A stretch of DNA of 20,385 nucleotides from an uncultured Clostridia bacterium. Lineage in GTDB: Bacteria; Bacillota; Clostridia; TANB77; CAG-508. The stretch is from positions 1 to 20,385 of the forward strand of contig CAQYCU010000022.1 of assembly GCA_948919095.1 (NCBI GenBank), read 5' to 3'. The first letter of the stretch is position 1. Every line of letters starts with the position of its first letter. The notes beneath the pieces are model-generated. The model worked only from the letters and a program-made list of their open reading frames with translations. It was not told where the DNA came from and searched no databases. The position numbers were made by a program, and so were the translations under genes. Positions 14,900-20,385 of the stretch are shown piece by piece.

Positions 14900-15343
14900 T
14901 TAAGCAAAAACGCATAAAATAAGTCCTAAAATTACAGATGCTGAGATACCATAAACTAGTACAGGCCCTGCAACAGTAAACATTTTTGCTCCAACTCCCA
15001 TAACATAACCTTCAGATTTGTATTCCATAGCAGGCGAAACAATAGAGTTAGCAAAACCAGTTATAGGAATAAGTGAGCCTGCACCAGCAAATTTACCAAT
15101 ACGATTAAAAATATTTATAGCTGTTAAAAATGCAGAAAGACAAACTAAGCTGATTGAAACAACAGTACTGCTAGATGTTTCATCTAACCCTTTATAAGTA
15201 CAATAAAAATAGATTAATTGCCCAATACAGCAAATCAAACCTCCAACCCAAAACGCATTAAAACAATTTTTCAAAATTGGCGAATTAGGGGATTTCTCGT
15301 TTACATAACTTTGATATTCTGCAGGAGTTTGTTTCATATCCAT
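14900..15343 (-). CDS. spoVAC: stage V sporulation protein AC
   Basis: A 147-residue membrane protein with about four helices. The N-terminal YQSYVNEKSPNSPILKNC, then AFWVGGLICCIGQ and FAGAGSLIPITGFANSIVSPAMEYKSEG match SpoVAC, which acts as a membrane channel component for dipicolinate and has been proposed to be mechanosensitive. Its ATG lies one base after the dodecin stop codon, and its GGAGG site sits inside the dodecin gene, so translation is coupled. A second in-frame ATG two codons later is a possible start. Confidence 0.93.
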   Translation of the reverse strand: MDMKQTPAEYQSYVNEKSPNSPILKNCFNAFWVGGLICCIGQLIYFYCTYKGLDETSSSTVVSISLVCLSAFLTAINIFNRIGKFAGAGSLIPITGFANSIVSPAMEYKSEGYVMGVGAKMFTVAGPVLVYGISASVILGLILCVFA

Positions 15344-15344
15344 A

Positions 15345-15551
15345 CTATTTTGCCTCCACCATAAAAACTATATCTAAATCAACATAGTATTCTGTCATTT
15401 TATTACCAGTAACTTTAGCACGTTGTTCAATAATTTTAACAGAAGTAATATAAGTAATAGTTTTTGCAACTTCCTCAATAGTGTGAACAATAGCATCCTT
15501 CCATGAAACAGTTGAAGTTCCAGTAACTTGAATGTGTTTTTCAATTCCCAT
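15345..15551 (-). CDS. dodecin-family protein, first gene of the spoVA operon
   Basis: A 68-residue dodecin homologue: MGIEKHIQVTGTSTVSWKDAI, a helix, then VKIIEQRAKVTGNKMTEYYVDLDIVFMVEAK, the small beta-alpha-beta-beta unit that assembles as a hollow dodecamer storing flavins. The Trp that stacks on the flavin in characterised dodecins (in a DWFEV-like strand) seems to be absent; the matching stretch reads ITSVKII, judged by eye. AGGAGG lies 7 bases before the ATG. It is one base from spoVAC and shares the forespore-type promoter, so it is probably a spore protein. A flavin or related small-molecule store is inferred. Confidence 0.85.
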   Translation of the reverse strand: MGIEKHIQVTGTSTVSWKDAIVHTIEEVAKTITYITSVKIIEQRAKVTGNKMTEYYVDLDIVFMVEAK

Positions 15552-15613
15552 AATAAACCTCCTAATAATAAATTAAATGTAAAATCTACGTTGTAAAATA
15601 AAGAATTTATATA

Positions 15614-15642
15614 GATTATTTCCCAAAAAAGTAAAATTATAC
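15614..15642 (-). promoter_or_regulatory. candidate forespore (sigma-F/sigma-G) promoter of dodecin-spoVA
   Basis: On the minus strand: GTATA (15642-15638), a 14-base spacer, then GGAAATAATC (15623-15614). The second block fits the sigma-F -10 pattern GGNRANAMTH in full and GTATA fits both GYWTA (sigma-F) and GHATR (sigma-G) -35 patterns. The spacer is one base shorter than the sigma-F optimum; read as sigma-G, the -10 would be AATAATC at a 17-base spacing with two mismatches. No comparable housekeeping promoter is seen. Confidence 0.5.
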
Positions 15643-15661
15643 AAAAAAATTATGAATAATC

Positions 15662-15690
15662 TTTACAAACATAAGTTTGTGTGATATATT
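15662..15690 (+). promoter_or_regulatory. extended -10 promoter of ruvA
   Basis: TTTACA (15662-15667), a 17-base spacer and TATATT (15685-15690), preceded by TGA (15682-15684), which forms an extended -10. It lies about 65 bases before the ruvA start. Confidence 0.6.
15665..15680. promoter_or_regulatory. LexA (SOS) box-like palindrome in the ruvA promoter
   Basis: ACAAAC-ATAA-GTTTGT, a perfect 6-bp inverted repeat between and over the promoter elements. The inner 14 bases CAAACATAAGTTTG match the Bacillus LexA/DinR pattern CGAACRNRYGTTYG at 12 positions (mismatches at 2 and 9). RuvA is SOS-induced in several bacteria, which supports the reading. Confidence 0.45.
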
Positions 15691-15756
15691 GTACAAGTAA
15701 AATAATTGAATAAGTTACATAAAGTCAAAATAAAACAAGAGAAACGGAGAATAAAT

Positions 15757-16350
15757 ATGATAGCATATATAAAAGGAAAAGTAGACTTCAAGTCAATTAA
15801 TTATGCGGTGATTGAAATAAATGGAGTAGGGTACAAAATATTTATGCCAACAAAATCACTACAAGAAATAGAAATAAAAAGCGAGATAAAAGTATTTACA
15901 TATATGAAAGTATCAGAAGATGATGTCAGTTTATATGGATTTATGACAAATGAAGAACTAGCTATGTTCGAACTATTAATAAGTGTTGGGGGAATTGGAG
16001 CAAAATCAGCAATCAATATTTTATCAAATATAGAACCTTCAAAGTTTGCACTAGCAGTTATTACAGATGATGTGAACACATTGAAAAAATTACCAGGAAT
16101 AGGACCAAAAACAGCACAAAGAATTATATTAGAACTAAAAGACAAATTAAAATCAGAACAAGCAGTTGAACTTCAAGATACTGAAAATACCCAGATAAAA
16201 CTAAATCCAAATCTTCAAGACGCAATAGATGCATTGCAAGTATTAGGCTATACAAGAGTAGAGATAGAAAAAACATTAAATGAAATTAATATTAGTGAGA
16301 TGTCTGTTGAGGAGATTATTAAGGAAGGCTTGAAACTCTTTGCAAGATAG
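15757..16350 (+). CDS. ruvA: Holliday junction branch migration protein RuvA
   Basis: With ATG 15757 the protein has 197 residues, the normal RuvA length, and starts MIAYIKGKVDFKSINYAVIEINGVGYKIFMP. The frame is open to a TTG at 15706, which has no ribosome binding site; CGGAGA lies 8 bases before the ATG. The N-terminal OB fold is followed by two helix-hairpin-helix motifs, ISVGGIGAKSAINIL and LPGIGPKTAQRIILELK, and a C-terminal UBA-like domain (DAIDALQVLGYTRVEIEK) that contacts RuvB. RuvA tetramers hold Holliday junctions. The usual partner ruvB is not adjacent; rarA follows after 17 bases. Confidence 0.96.
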   Translation: MIAYIKGKVDFKSINYAVIEINGVGYKIFMPTKSLQEIEIKSEIKVFTYMKVSEDDVSLYGFMTNEELAMFELLISVGGIGAKSAINILSNIEPSKFALAVITDDVNTLKKLPGIGPKTAQRIILELKDKLKSEQAVELQDTENTQIKLNPNLQDAIDALQVLGYTRVEIEKTLNEINISEMSVEEIIKEGLKLFAR

Positions 16351-16367
16351 TTTGAAAGGAAGAAAAG

Positions 16368-17636
16368 ATGATAGATTACAGCGAACCACTGGCATATAGA
16401 ATGATGCCAAAAACATTAGAAGACTATATTGGACAAGAAGATATAATTGGCGAAAACAAAGTATTATATAGAACAATAAAAGCAGACAGACTATCAAGCA
16501 TTATATTATGGGGACCACCAGGCTGTGGTAAAACCTCGCTTGCAAAAGTAATAAGCAATACAACAAAATACAAATATATAAAATTAAATGCAGTAACATC
16601 AGGTGTAGGAGACATAAAGAACGCAATAGAAGAAGCGCAAAATCCATTGTTAAATCCATCAGGAAAATGCATTTTATTTATTGACGAGATACATAGATTT
16701 AATAAATTACAACAAGACGCATTATTACCATTTGTTGAAAATGGAACAGTAATTTTAATAGGGGCTACAACGGAAAACCCATATTTTGAAGTAAATAAAG
16801 CTTTAATATCAAGAAGTATGGTATTCCATTTAAAGCAACTAACAGATGAAAATATATTTACTATTCTAAAAAGAGCCTTAACAGCAGAAAACGGACTAAA
16901 AGACTATAGTATAAGCATAGATGATGACACACTATTAAAGATTGCTCAAAGCGCCAATGGAGATGTAAGAACAGCATTAAATACCTTAGAAGTTGCGGTA
17001 CTTACAACACCAGTTGAAAAAGATGGATATATTACAATAACCGATGATATAGCCAAAGATTGTGTTCAAACAAGAAAGGCAATGTTTGATAAAAGTGGAG
17101 ATTCTCATTATGACAATATTAGCGCATTTATTAAATCAATGCGTGGTTCAGATCCTGATGCAACTATATTTTATTTAGCACGAGCACTAAATGCAGGAGA
17201 AGACCCAATGTTTATAGCAAGAAGAATAGTAATACAAGCTGCTGAAGACGTTGGACTTGCTAATCCTAATGCCCTTATTGTAGCAAACTCTGCTATGCAA
17301 GCAGTTGCAATGGTAGGAATGCCAGAGGCAAAGCTAATCTTAGCAGAAGCGGCAGTCTATAATGCAGTATCAAAAAAATCAAATGCAACATACATAGCAA
17401 TAAATAAAGCTTTAGAAGATGTTGCAAATACCGACACAGGAACAATTCCTATGCATATTAGGAATGCACCAGCAGAAGGAATGCAAAAAGAGGGATATGG
17501 AGTAGGATACAAATATCCACATGACTTTGAAAAGCATTGGGTAGAGCAACAATACTTACCTGATAAAATGAAAGGAACAAAATATTTTATACCAGATGAT
17601 AATATAGACGAAAGCAATTTTCAAGAAAAGAAATAA
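16368..17636 (+). CDS. rarA: replication-associated recombination protein RarA (MgsA)
   Basis: A 422-residue AAA+ ATPase of the RarA/MgsA/WRNIP1 family, which acts at stalled replication forks. The N-terminus has PLAYRMMPKTLEDYIGQEDIIG, Walker A GPPGCGKTS (49-57), Walker B FIDEIHRFNKLQQD (104-117) and sensor GATTENP (132-138). The C-terminal half carries the family's own motif set: MRGSDPDATIFYLARALNAGEDP and ARRIVIQAAEDVGLANPNAL, and near the end KYPHDF. These exclude RuvB, which it superficially resembles by position. GAAAGGAAG precedes the ATG. It is cotranscribed with ruvA and thus falls under the same candidate SOS control. Confidence 0.95.
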   Translation: MIDYSEPLAYRMMPKTLEDYIGQEDIIGENKVLYRTIKADRLSSIILWGPPGCGKTSLAKVISNTTKYKYIKLNAVTSGVGDIKNAIEEAQNPLLNPSGKCILFIDEIHRFNKLQQDALLPFVENGTVILIGATTENPYFEVNKALISRSMVFHLKQLTDENIFTILKRALTAENGLKDYSISIDDDTLLKIAQSANGDVRTALNTLEVAVLTTPVEKDGYITITDDIAKDCVQTRKAMFDKSGDSHYDNISAFIKSMRGSDPDATIFYLARALNAGEDPMFIARRIVIQAAEDVGLANPNALIVANSAMQAVAMVGMPEAKLILAEAAVYNAVSKKSNATYIAINKALEDVANTDTGTIPMHIRNAPAEGMQKEGYGVGYKYPHDFEKHWVEQQYLPDKMKGTKYFIPDDNIDESNFQEKK

Positions 17637-17645
17637 AAAGTATAA

Positions 17646-17696
17646 ATTAAAATGAAGTAACAAATAATGTAAATCAGTTATTTCATTTTAATTTTT
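17646..17696 (+). terminator. intrinsic terminator after rarA
   Basis: A 16-bp stem, left arm 17646-17661 and right arm 17677-17692, one G-T pair, 15-base loop, followed by TTTTT. Strong despite its AT content. Confidence 0.75.
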
Positions 17697-17854
17697 ATAT
17701 TTATTAAGAAAAAACTTAGAATAAATTATTAAATAAAAAGTATATGCATAAAAAATAATTAAAAAGAAACACTAAACAAAACTAAGACTTTTTAAAAATG
17801 AATTAAGAAAACATTATCTAAAATTTATAAAGTTACATAAAGAAGGAGAAAATT

Positions 17855-18217
17855 ATGCTAAATGTTTTGTTTGGAACAATCTCAGGAATAGTAAGTGGAA
17901 TGGGAATAGGTGGAGGAGCAATACTAATAACTATATTAGTATGTTTCCAAAATGTAGACCAAAAAGTAGCACAAGCAACAAATCTATTATTTTTTATTCC
18001 AACATCAATTATAGCAACTATTATAAACATAAAAAACAAAAGAATACATTATAAGCAAGCAATACTTATATCAATTGCAGGTTGTATAGGATCTGCTGCT
18101 GGTGCTTTCGTAGCAACAAAAGTGGATACTAACATACTAAAAAAAGCCTTTGGAGTATTTTTAATTTTAATAGCCATTTATGAATTATATTTATGGATAA
18201 AAAAATACAAAAAATAG
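17855..18217 (+). CDS. TSUP (TauE/SafE) family permease, half-size
   Basis: A 120-residue membrane protein with about four helices. The start LFGTISGIVSGMGIGGGAILI carries the Gly-rich motif typical of TSUP family half-repeats, and a later AGCIGSAAGAFVATKVDTNILKKAFGVFLILIAIYEL matches the end of such a half. Full TSUP proteins (about 250 residues) are two inverted halves, so this is a single half that would have to dimerise or pair with a separate partner. No second half lies beside it: the next 227 bases hold no gene. Family members export sulfite, sulfoacetate or related anions; the substrate here is unknown. AAGGAGA precedes the ATG. Confidence 0.8.
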   Translation: MLNVLFGTISGIVSGMGIGGGAILITILVCFQNVDQKVAQATNLLFFIPTSIIATIINIKNKRIHYKQAILISIAGCIGSAAGAFVATKVDTNILKKAFGVFLILIAIYELYLWIKKYKK

Positions 18218-18444
18218 ATAATAGTAATAAACAAAACATTAATTAAAGGAATAAAAAAATTAAGAAACAAAACAGAATAAGAATTAAATAACAAGGCATA
18301 ATAATATAAAAGTTTACATTATTGTTGTAATAAATTGCAATATATTAACATTAAAAGGCTATAAAAAACATAACAAATTATAATATATTGATAAAAAACT
18401 TATACAACTATTGTAAGAAAAAATTATTTTATTAGGAGGTTATT

Positions 18445-18582
18445 ATGAAATTTGTAAAAGGAATGGTAACAGGAATGGTAATATGTGCTGGAGCTGCAGC
18501 TTTATATGCTGAATGTTGTAACATGGACACAAACAAGATGATGAAAAAAGGCAAAAAGATGATGAAGAAATTAGGAATATAA
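18445..18582 (+). CDS. 45-aa single-pass membrane protein
   Basis: ATG at 18445 has a perfect AGGAGG 6 bases upstream. The product begins MKFVKGMVTGMVICAGAAAL, one Gly/Ala-rich membrane helix, then AECCNMDTNK and a strongly basic, Met/Lys-rich C-terminus (KKGKKMMKKLGI). The layout resembles short YtxH-like membrane proteins of Clostridia. There is a CC pair after the helix. It is free-standing, with a perfect inverted repeat behind it. Function unknown; a small regulatory or cell-envelope stress peptide is possible. Confidence 0.7.
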   Translation: MKFVKGMVTGMVICAGAAALYAECCNMDTNKMMKKGKKMMKKLGI

Positions 18583-18595
18583 AGAGCATATAATA

Positions 18596-18629
18596 TGTAA
18601 ATATGTATGGTTTTACTTACATATTTACA
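18596..18629 (+). terminator. perfect inverted repeat after the 45-aa gene
   Basis: TGTAAATATGTA (18596-18607) / TACATATTTACA (18618-18629), 12 bp with a 10-base loop. There is no T-tract behind it, so it may terminate only weakly or serve as a protein-binding palindrome. Confidence 0.4.
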
Positions 18630-18631
18630 AG

Positions 18632-18666
18632 AAAGACGGCATCCCTATATTAGGGACGCCGTCTTT
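18632..18666. terminator. terminator of the minus-strand orphan gene
   Basis: AAAGACGGC-A-TCCCT pairs with AGGGA-C-GCCGTCTTT around a 5-base loop, with one A-C mismatch. On the minus strand it ends GCCGTCTTTCTT. It is markedly more GC-rich than neighbouring terminators and could act in both directions. Confidence 0.7.
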
Positions 18667-18679
18667 GCCACTTTGTGTT

Positions 18680-18949
18680 TTACCTGTTAGTTATAGTTCC
18701 AATAAAACTGTCGAGTTCTTTGTCAGAAGGGAAGATAAGTGAAAAAGAAACTGTTACTAAGGAAGAGTTTGCTGGATGATACGTATTCTGAATAGGAATT
18801 CCTCTAAACTCGCTTGCTTTTTCAATTATTTCCACAGCATTCTGGAGAAGAACAAATTCACGATCCTTTGCTGGAGTTGTGCCTGTTGCTTCTATGATAG
18901 GAAGAATGCCTTTCCGCCTGATATTCCAATAGAATGGAACAATAAACAT
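18680..18949 (-). CDS. orphan protein of unknown function
   Basis: An 89-residue soluble protein beginning MFIVPFYWNIRRKGILPIIE, with IIEKASEFRGIPIQNTYHP in the middle and FSLIFPSDKELDSFIGTITN at the end. I recognise no family. AGAGG stands 8 bases before the ATG. It has its own promoter and terminator. Composition is above the neighbours: 26 G or C in 18841-18900 and 23 in 18721-18780. It lies divergent to sdpRI. Like the gene at 13068-13283 it is a small, self-contained minus-strand insert in a plus-strand neighbourhood, which suggests acquisition. Confidence 0.6.
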   Translation of the reverse strand: MFIVPFYWNIRRKGILPIIEATGTTPAKDREFVLLQNAVEIIEKASEFRGIPIQNTYHPANSSLVTVSFSLIFPSDKELDSFIGTITNR

Positions 18950-18982
18950 TGTAAAAACCTCTTTTCAAAATGTGTTAGATAT

Positions 18983-19011
18983 ATTATACTACAAAATTCG
19001 ATAAATTACAA
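18983..19011 (-). promoter_or_regulatory. promoter of the 89-aa orphan gene
   Basis: On the minus strand: TTGTAA (19011-19006), a 17-base spacer and TATAAT (18988-18983). The segment TTAGATATAT (18975-18984) overlaps the -10 and equals one half of the sdpR operator palindrome. Confidence 0.6.
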
Positions 19012-19082
19012 GTTTTTACCATAAATAAAAAATCCCTAATAAATATAATAATCAATTTTGCAATTAGAAAAGATTAATAGCA

Positions 19083-19102
19083 ATTTAGAAAAAAATCTAA
19101 AT
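19083..19102. promoter_or_regulatory. upstream operator of sdpRI
   Basis: ATTTAGA-N6-TCTAAAT, with the same 7-base arms and the same 6-base spacing as the site at 19140-19159. It ends 5 bases before the -35 hexamer. Confidence 0.55.
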
Positions 19103-19107
19103 ACCTA

Positions 19108-19137
19108 TTGACAAATGAAAAATAATAATGATATAAT
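19108..19137 (+). promoter_or_regulatory. strong extended -10 promoter of sdpRI
   Basis: TTGACA (19108-19113), an 18-base spacer and TATAAT (19132-19137), both perfect, with TGA (19129-19131) giving an extended -10. Confidence 0.8.
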
Positions 19138-19139
19138 CT

Positions 19140-19159
19140 ATTTAGATATATATCTAAAT
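19140..19159. promoter_or_regulatory. operator at the sdpRI start point
   Basis: ATTTAGA-TATATA-TCTAAAT, a perfect palindrome that extends one more base pair on each side (19139-19160). It starts 3 bases after the -10, so bound repressor would cover the transcription start. ArsR-family regulators bind AT-rich palindromes of this size, and SdpR-type proteins repress their own operon. Confidence 0.65.
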
Positions 19160-19200
19160 ACTAAAAAATAAGAACACCTAAAAGGAAGGAATAAATTTAT

Positions 19201-19470
19201 ATGGGAATGTCAGAAACATTAAAAGCCATAAGCGATCCAGTAAGAAGAGAAATACTAGAACTATTAAAAGATGGAAGAAAAACAGCAGGGGAGATATCAA
19301 GTCAGTTTAATTTAACAGGAGCAACAGTATCATATCATTTATCAAACTTAAAAAAAGCAAATTTAATAACCGAAACAAAGCAAAAGAACTTCATATTTTA
19401 CGAACTAAACAGTTCAGTATTTGAAGACGTTTTAGTATGGATTTATAAGTTAGGAGGAAATAAAAAATGA
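19201..19470 (+). CDS. sdpR: SdpR-type ArsR-family autorepressor
   Basis: An 89-residue winged helix-turn-helix protein: SETLKAISDPVRREILELLK, then KTAGEISSQFNLTGATVSYHLSNLKKANLI with the recognition helix, and a wing (TETKQKNFIFYELN). No metal-binding ELCV cysteine pattern is seen, so it is not a metal sensor. In Bacillus subtilis SdpR represses sdpRI and is trapped at the membrane by SdpI when the SdpC toxin is bound. Here its stop overlaps the sdpI start (ATGA). A strong promoter flanked by two operators lies upstream. No sdpC toxin gene is in the window. The N-terminal MGM offers two starts; AAGGAAGG favours the first. Confidence 0.85.
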   Translation: MGMSETLKAISDPVRREILELLKDGRKTAGEISSQFNLTGATVSYHLSNLKKANLITETKQKNFIFYELNSSVFEDVLVWIYKLGGNKK

Positions 19471-20003
19471 AAAATAAGAACACATTAATTTTAAGTGTAA
19501 TTGTATGTTTATTACCTATGATATTAGGAATTACACTTTATAATAAGCTACCAGAACAGATGCCTATTCACTTTACAATAAATGACATACCAGATAACTA
19601 TGCACCAAAGAACTTTGTATTATTTGGAATACCTATAATTATGGCTATCGTACAAGCAATATGTATCATATTTACAACTAAAAAAGTAAAAAATAATGAA
19701 AAACCAAAAATTCTAAAAATAATGGAATGGTTCATACCAATTATAACAGTATTAATATATACAATTATGATAGAAGTGCCACTTGGAAGCACAGTATATG
19801 TTGGAAAAAGCATCTTATTAATATTAGGAATATTATTTATGATTATAGGAAACTATATGCCTAAAATGAACTATGCAATAGCAGAAACTATGATTCACCC
19901 AAAGCCTAAAAATGAAAAGTCATTTAGAAAAATGACAAAAACTATGGGATACTCATTTATTACAATTGGAGTAGTAATGATTATACTTATTATGTTTGTA
20001 TAA
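19467..20003 (+). CDS. sdpI: SdpI-family immunity/signalling membrane protein
   Basis: A 178-residue protein with about five membrane helices. The N-terminal DUF1648 segment is visible in LYNKLPEQMPIHFTINDIPDNYAPK (about 25-49). The SdpI core is shown by GNYMPKMNYA, but the usual GIRTPWTL box after it is replaced by an unrelated Lys/Pro-rich linker before KMTKTMGY. SdpI confers immunity to the SDP toxin and sequesters SdpR. The 4-base ATGA overlap with sdpR means translational coupling. The altered signature box may mean a different ligand or only the signalling half of the function. Confidence 0.8.
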   Translation: MKNKNTLILSVIVCLLPMILGITLYNKLPEQMPIHFTINDIPDNYAPKNFVLFGIPIIMAIVQAICIIFTTKKVKNNEKPKILKIMEWFIPIITVLIYTIMIEVPLGSTVYVGKSILLILGILFMIIGNYMPKMNYAIAETMIHPKPKNEKSFRKMTKTMGYSFITIGVVMIILIMFV

Positions 20004-20013
20004 AACAGACGAA

Positions 20014-20050
20014 AAACAACGGTGCTTAAATGCACCGCTGTTTATATATT
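20014..20050 (+). terminator. intrinsic terminator after sdpI
   Basis: AAACA-A-CGGTGC (20014-20025) pairs with GCACCG-C-TGTTT (20032-20043) around a 6-base loop, one mismatch, followed by an AT-rich TATATATT tail. Confidence 0.7.
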
Positions 20051-20076
20051 TACGATAAATGATATTTTACTAAAAA

Positions 20077-20152
20077 TGGTGCACCCAGAGGGATTCGAAC
20101 CCCCTTCTGCAAGTTCGTAGCCTGCCATTCTATCCAATTAGACTATGGGTGC
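20077..20152 (-). tRNA. tRNA-Arg (anticodon ACG)
   Basis: A 76-nt cloverleaf on the minus strand with encoded CCA. Acceptor GCACCCA/TGGGTGC, D loop AATTGGATA, anticodon stem GCAGG/CTTGC around loop CTACGAA (anticodon ACG), variable AGAAG, T arm with GGTTCGAATCC. ACG, with A34 turned to inosine by TadA, reads CGU, CGC and CGA. The D stem GTCT/GAAT has weak pairs, including a C-A opposition, but the loop bases are standard. Confidence 0.92.
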
Positions 20153-20172
20153 ATGCAATATTAACATTGATT

Positions 20173-20201
20173 ATTATACATTAAAATCTTTCCAAATTCA
20201 A
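20173..20201 (-). promoter_or_regulatory. promoter of tRNA-Arg
   Basis: On the minus strand: TTGAAT (20201-20196), 17-base spacer, TATAAT (20178-20173), about 20 bases before the tRNA. Confidence 0.6.
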
Positions 20202-20333
20202 TACTTTGCCAAAATATTTTTATCATATCTATATGTAATGCCATATTATTAGAATAACTACTATAATTACCTAAGTAATATATTGTTAAAACAATTTTAA
20301 TATACATATTATAATTCTATAAAGAGAGTAAGA

Positions 20334-20385
20334 TGTACTGAACCCAAAAAATTGGACATTTTTTGATTAGGTACTAGGCAACTTG
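20334..20385 (+). mobile_element. terminal inverted repeat of an IS3-family element, cut by the window edge
   Basis: The sequence TGTACTGAACCCAAAAAATT and the GGACA right after it have the form of the terminal inverted repeats of IS3-family (IS150-like) insertion sequences, which begin TG and carry the ACCCCAAAA-GTTGGACA type block. Only about 50 bases are inside the window; no transposase can be seen. Identification rests on resemblance recalled by eye. Confidence 0.5.

Noticed and set aside
15706..15756. TTG start for ruvA with 17 extra residues
   Set aside because: No ribosome binding site before it; CGGAGA before ATG 15757 and the known RuvA N-terminus favour the later start.
16368..17636. 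First thought of as ruvB because it follows ruvA
   Set aside because: The C-terminal motifs (MRGSDPDA, AAEDVGLANP, KYPHDF) are those of RarA/MgsA, not RuvB.
18776..19024. Plus-strand open frame opposite the 89-aa orphan gene
   Set aside because: No ribosome binding site, runs through the minus-strand gene's promoter, and the terminator at 18632-18666 lies on the wrong side for it.

Overview
The window is AT-rich, densely coded DNA typical of a low-GC, endospore-forming Firmicute, most likely a Clostridia-class gut-type anaerobe. This rests on the conserved era-yqzL-recO and rpsP-khpA-rimM-trmD-rplS gene orders, spoVA germination genes, strong use of ATA and AGA codons, AGGAGG-type ribosome binding sites and intrinsic terminators. 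No species can be named from the sequence alone.

Layout, left to right. (1) 1-1173: the 3' end of era, the small gene yqzL, and recO. (2) 1174-1759: a 586-base gap holding a promoter-terminator pair that could make an ~80-nt RNA, then a perfect-consensus promoter and a long leader into pth. (3) 1760-3481: pth and an RNase E/G gene that stops just before the zinc-link. (4) 3545-5687: a SipW-type signal peptidase and three small secreted proteins that all carry Ala-Lys-Tyr at the end of the signal segment, the last with a MucBP-like domain. (5) 5805-8624: a minus-strand fatty acyl-CoA synthetase divergent from a patatin-like lipase. (6) 8684-12953: the secretion and translation block ylxM-ffh, then rpsP-khpA-rimM-trmD-rplS, with a long acidic tail on L19. 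(7) 13021-13364: a GC-rich zinc-ribbon orphan gene with its own promoter and terminator. (8) 13384-15642: a minus-strand sporulation operon, dodecin-spoVAC-spoVAD-spoVAE, with a forespore-type promoter candidate and a frameshift in spoVAD. (9) 15662-17636: ruvA and rarA behind a promoter with an SOS-box-like palindrome. (10) 17855-18949: a half-size TSUP transporter, a 45-aa membrane peptide and a second orphan minus-strand gene. (11) 19083-20003: an sdpRI pair with two matching operators. (12) 20077-20385: tRNA-Arg(ACG) and the likely end of an IS3-family element.

Most of the window is core housekeeping. The parts that deserve attention are the SipW cassette with three AKY substrates, the dodecin-spoVA operon with its broken spoVAD, the two self-contained orphan genes with unusual composition, the two-operator sdpRI promoter, and the candidate small RNA after recO. 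I saw no CRISPR array, rRNA or complete mobile element.
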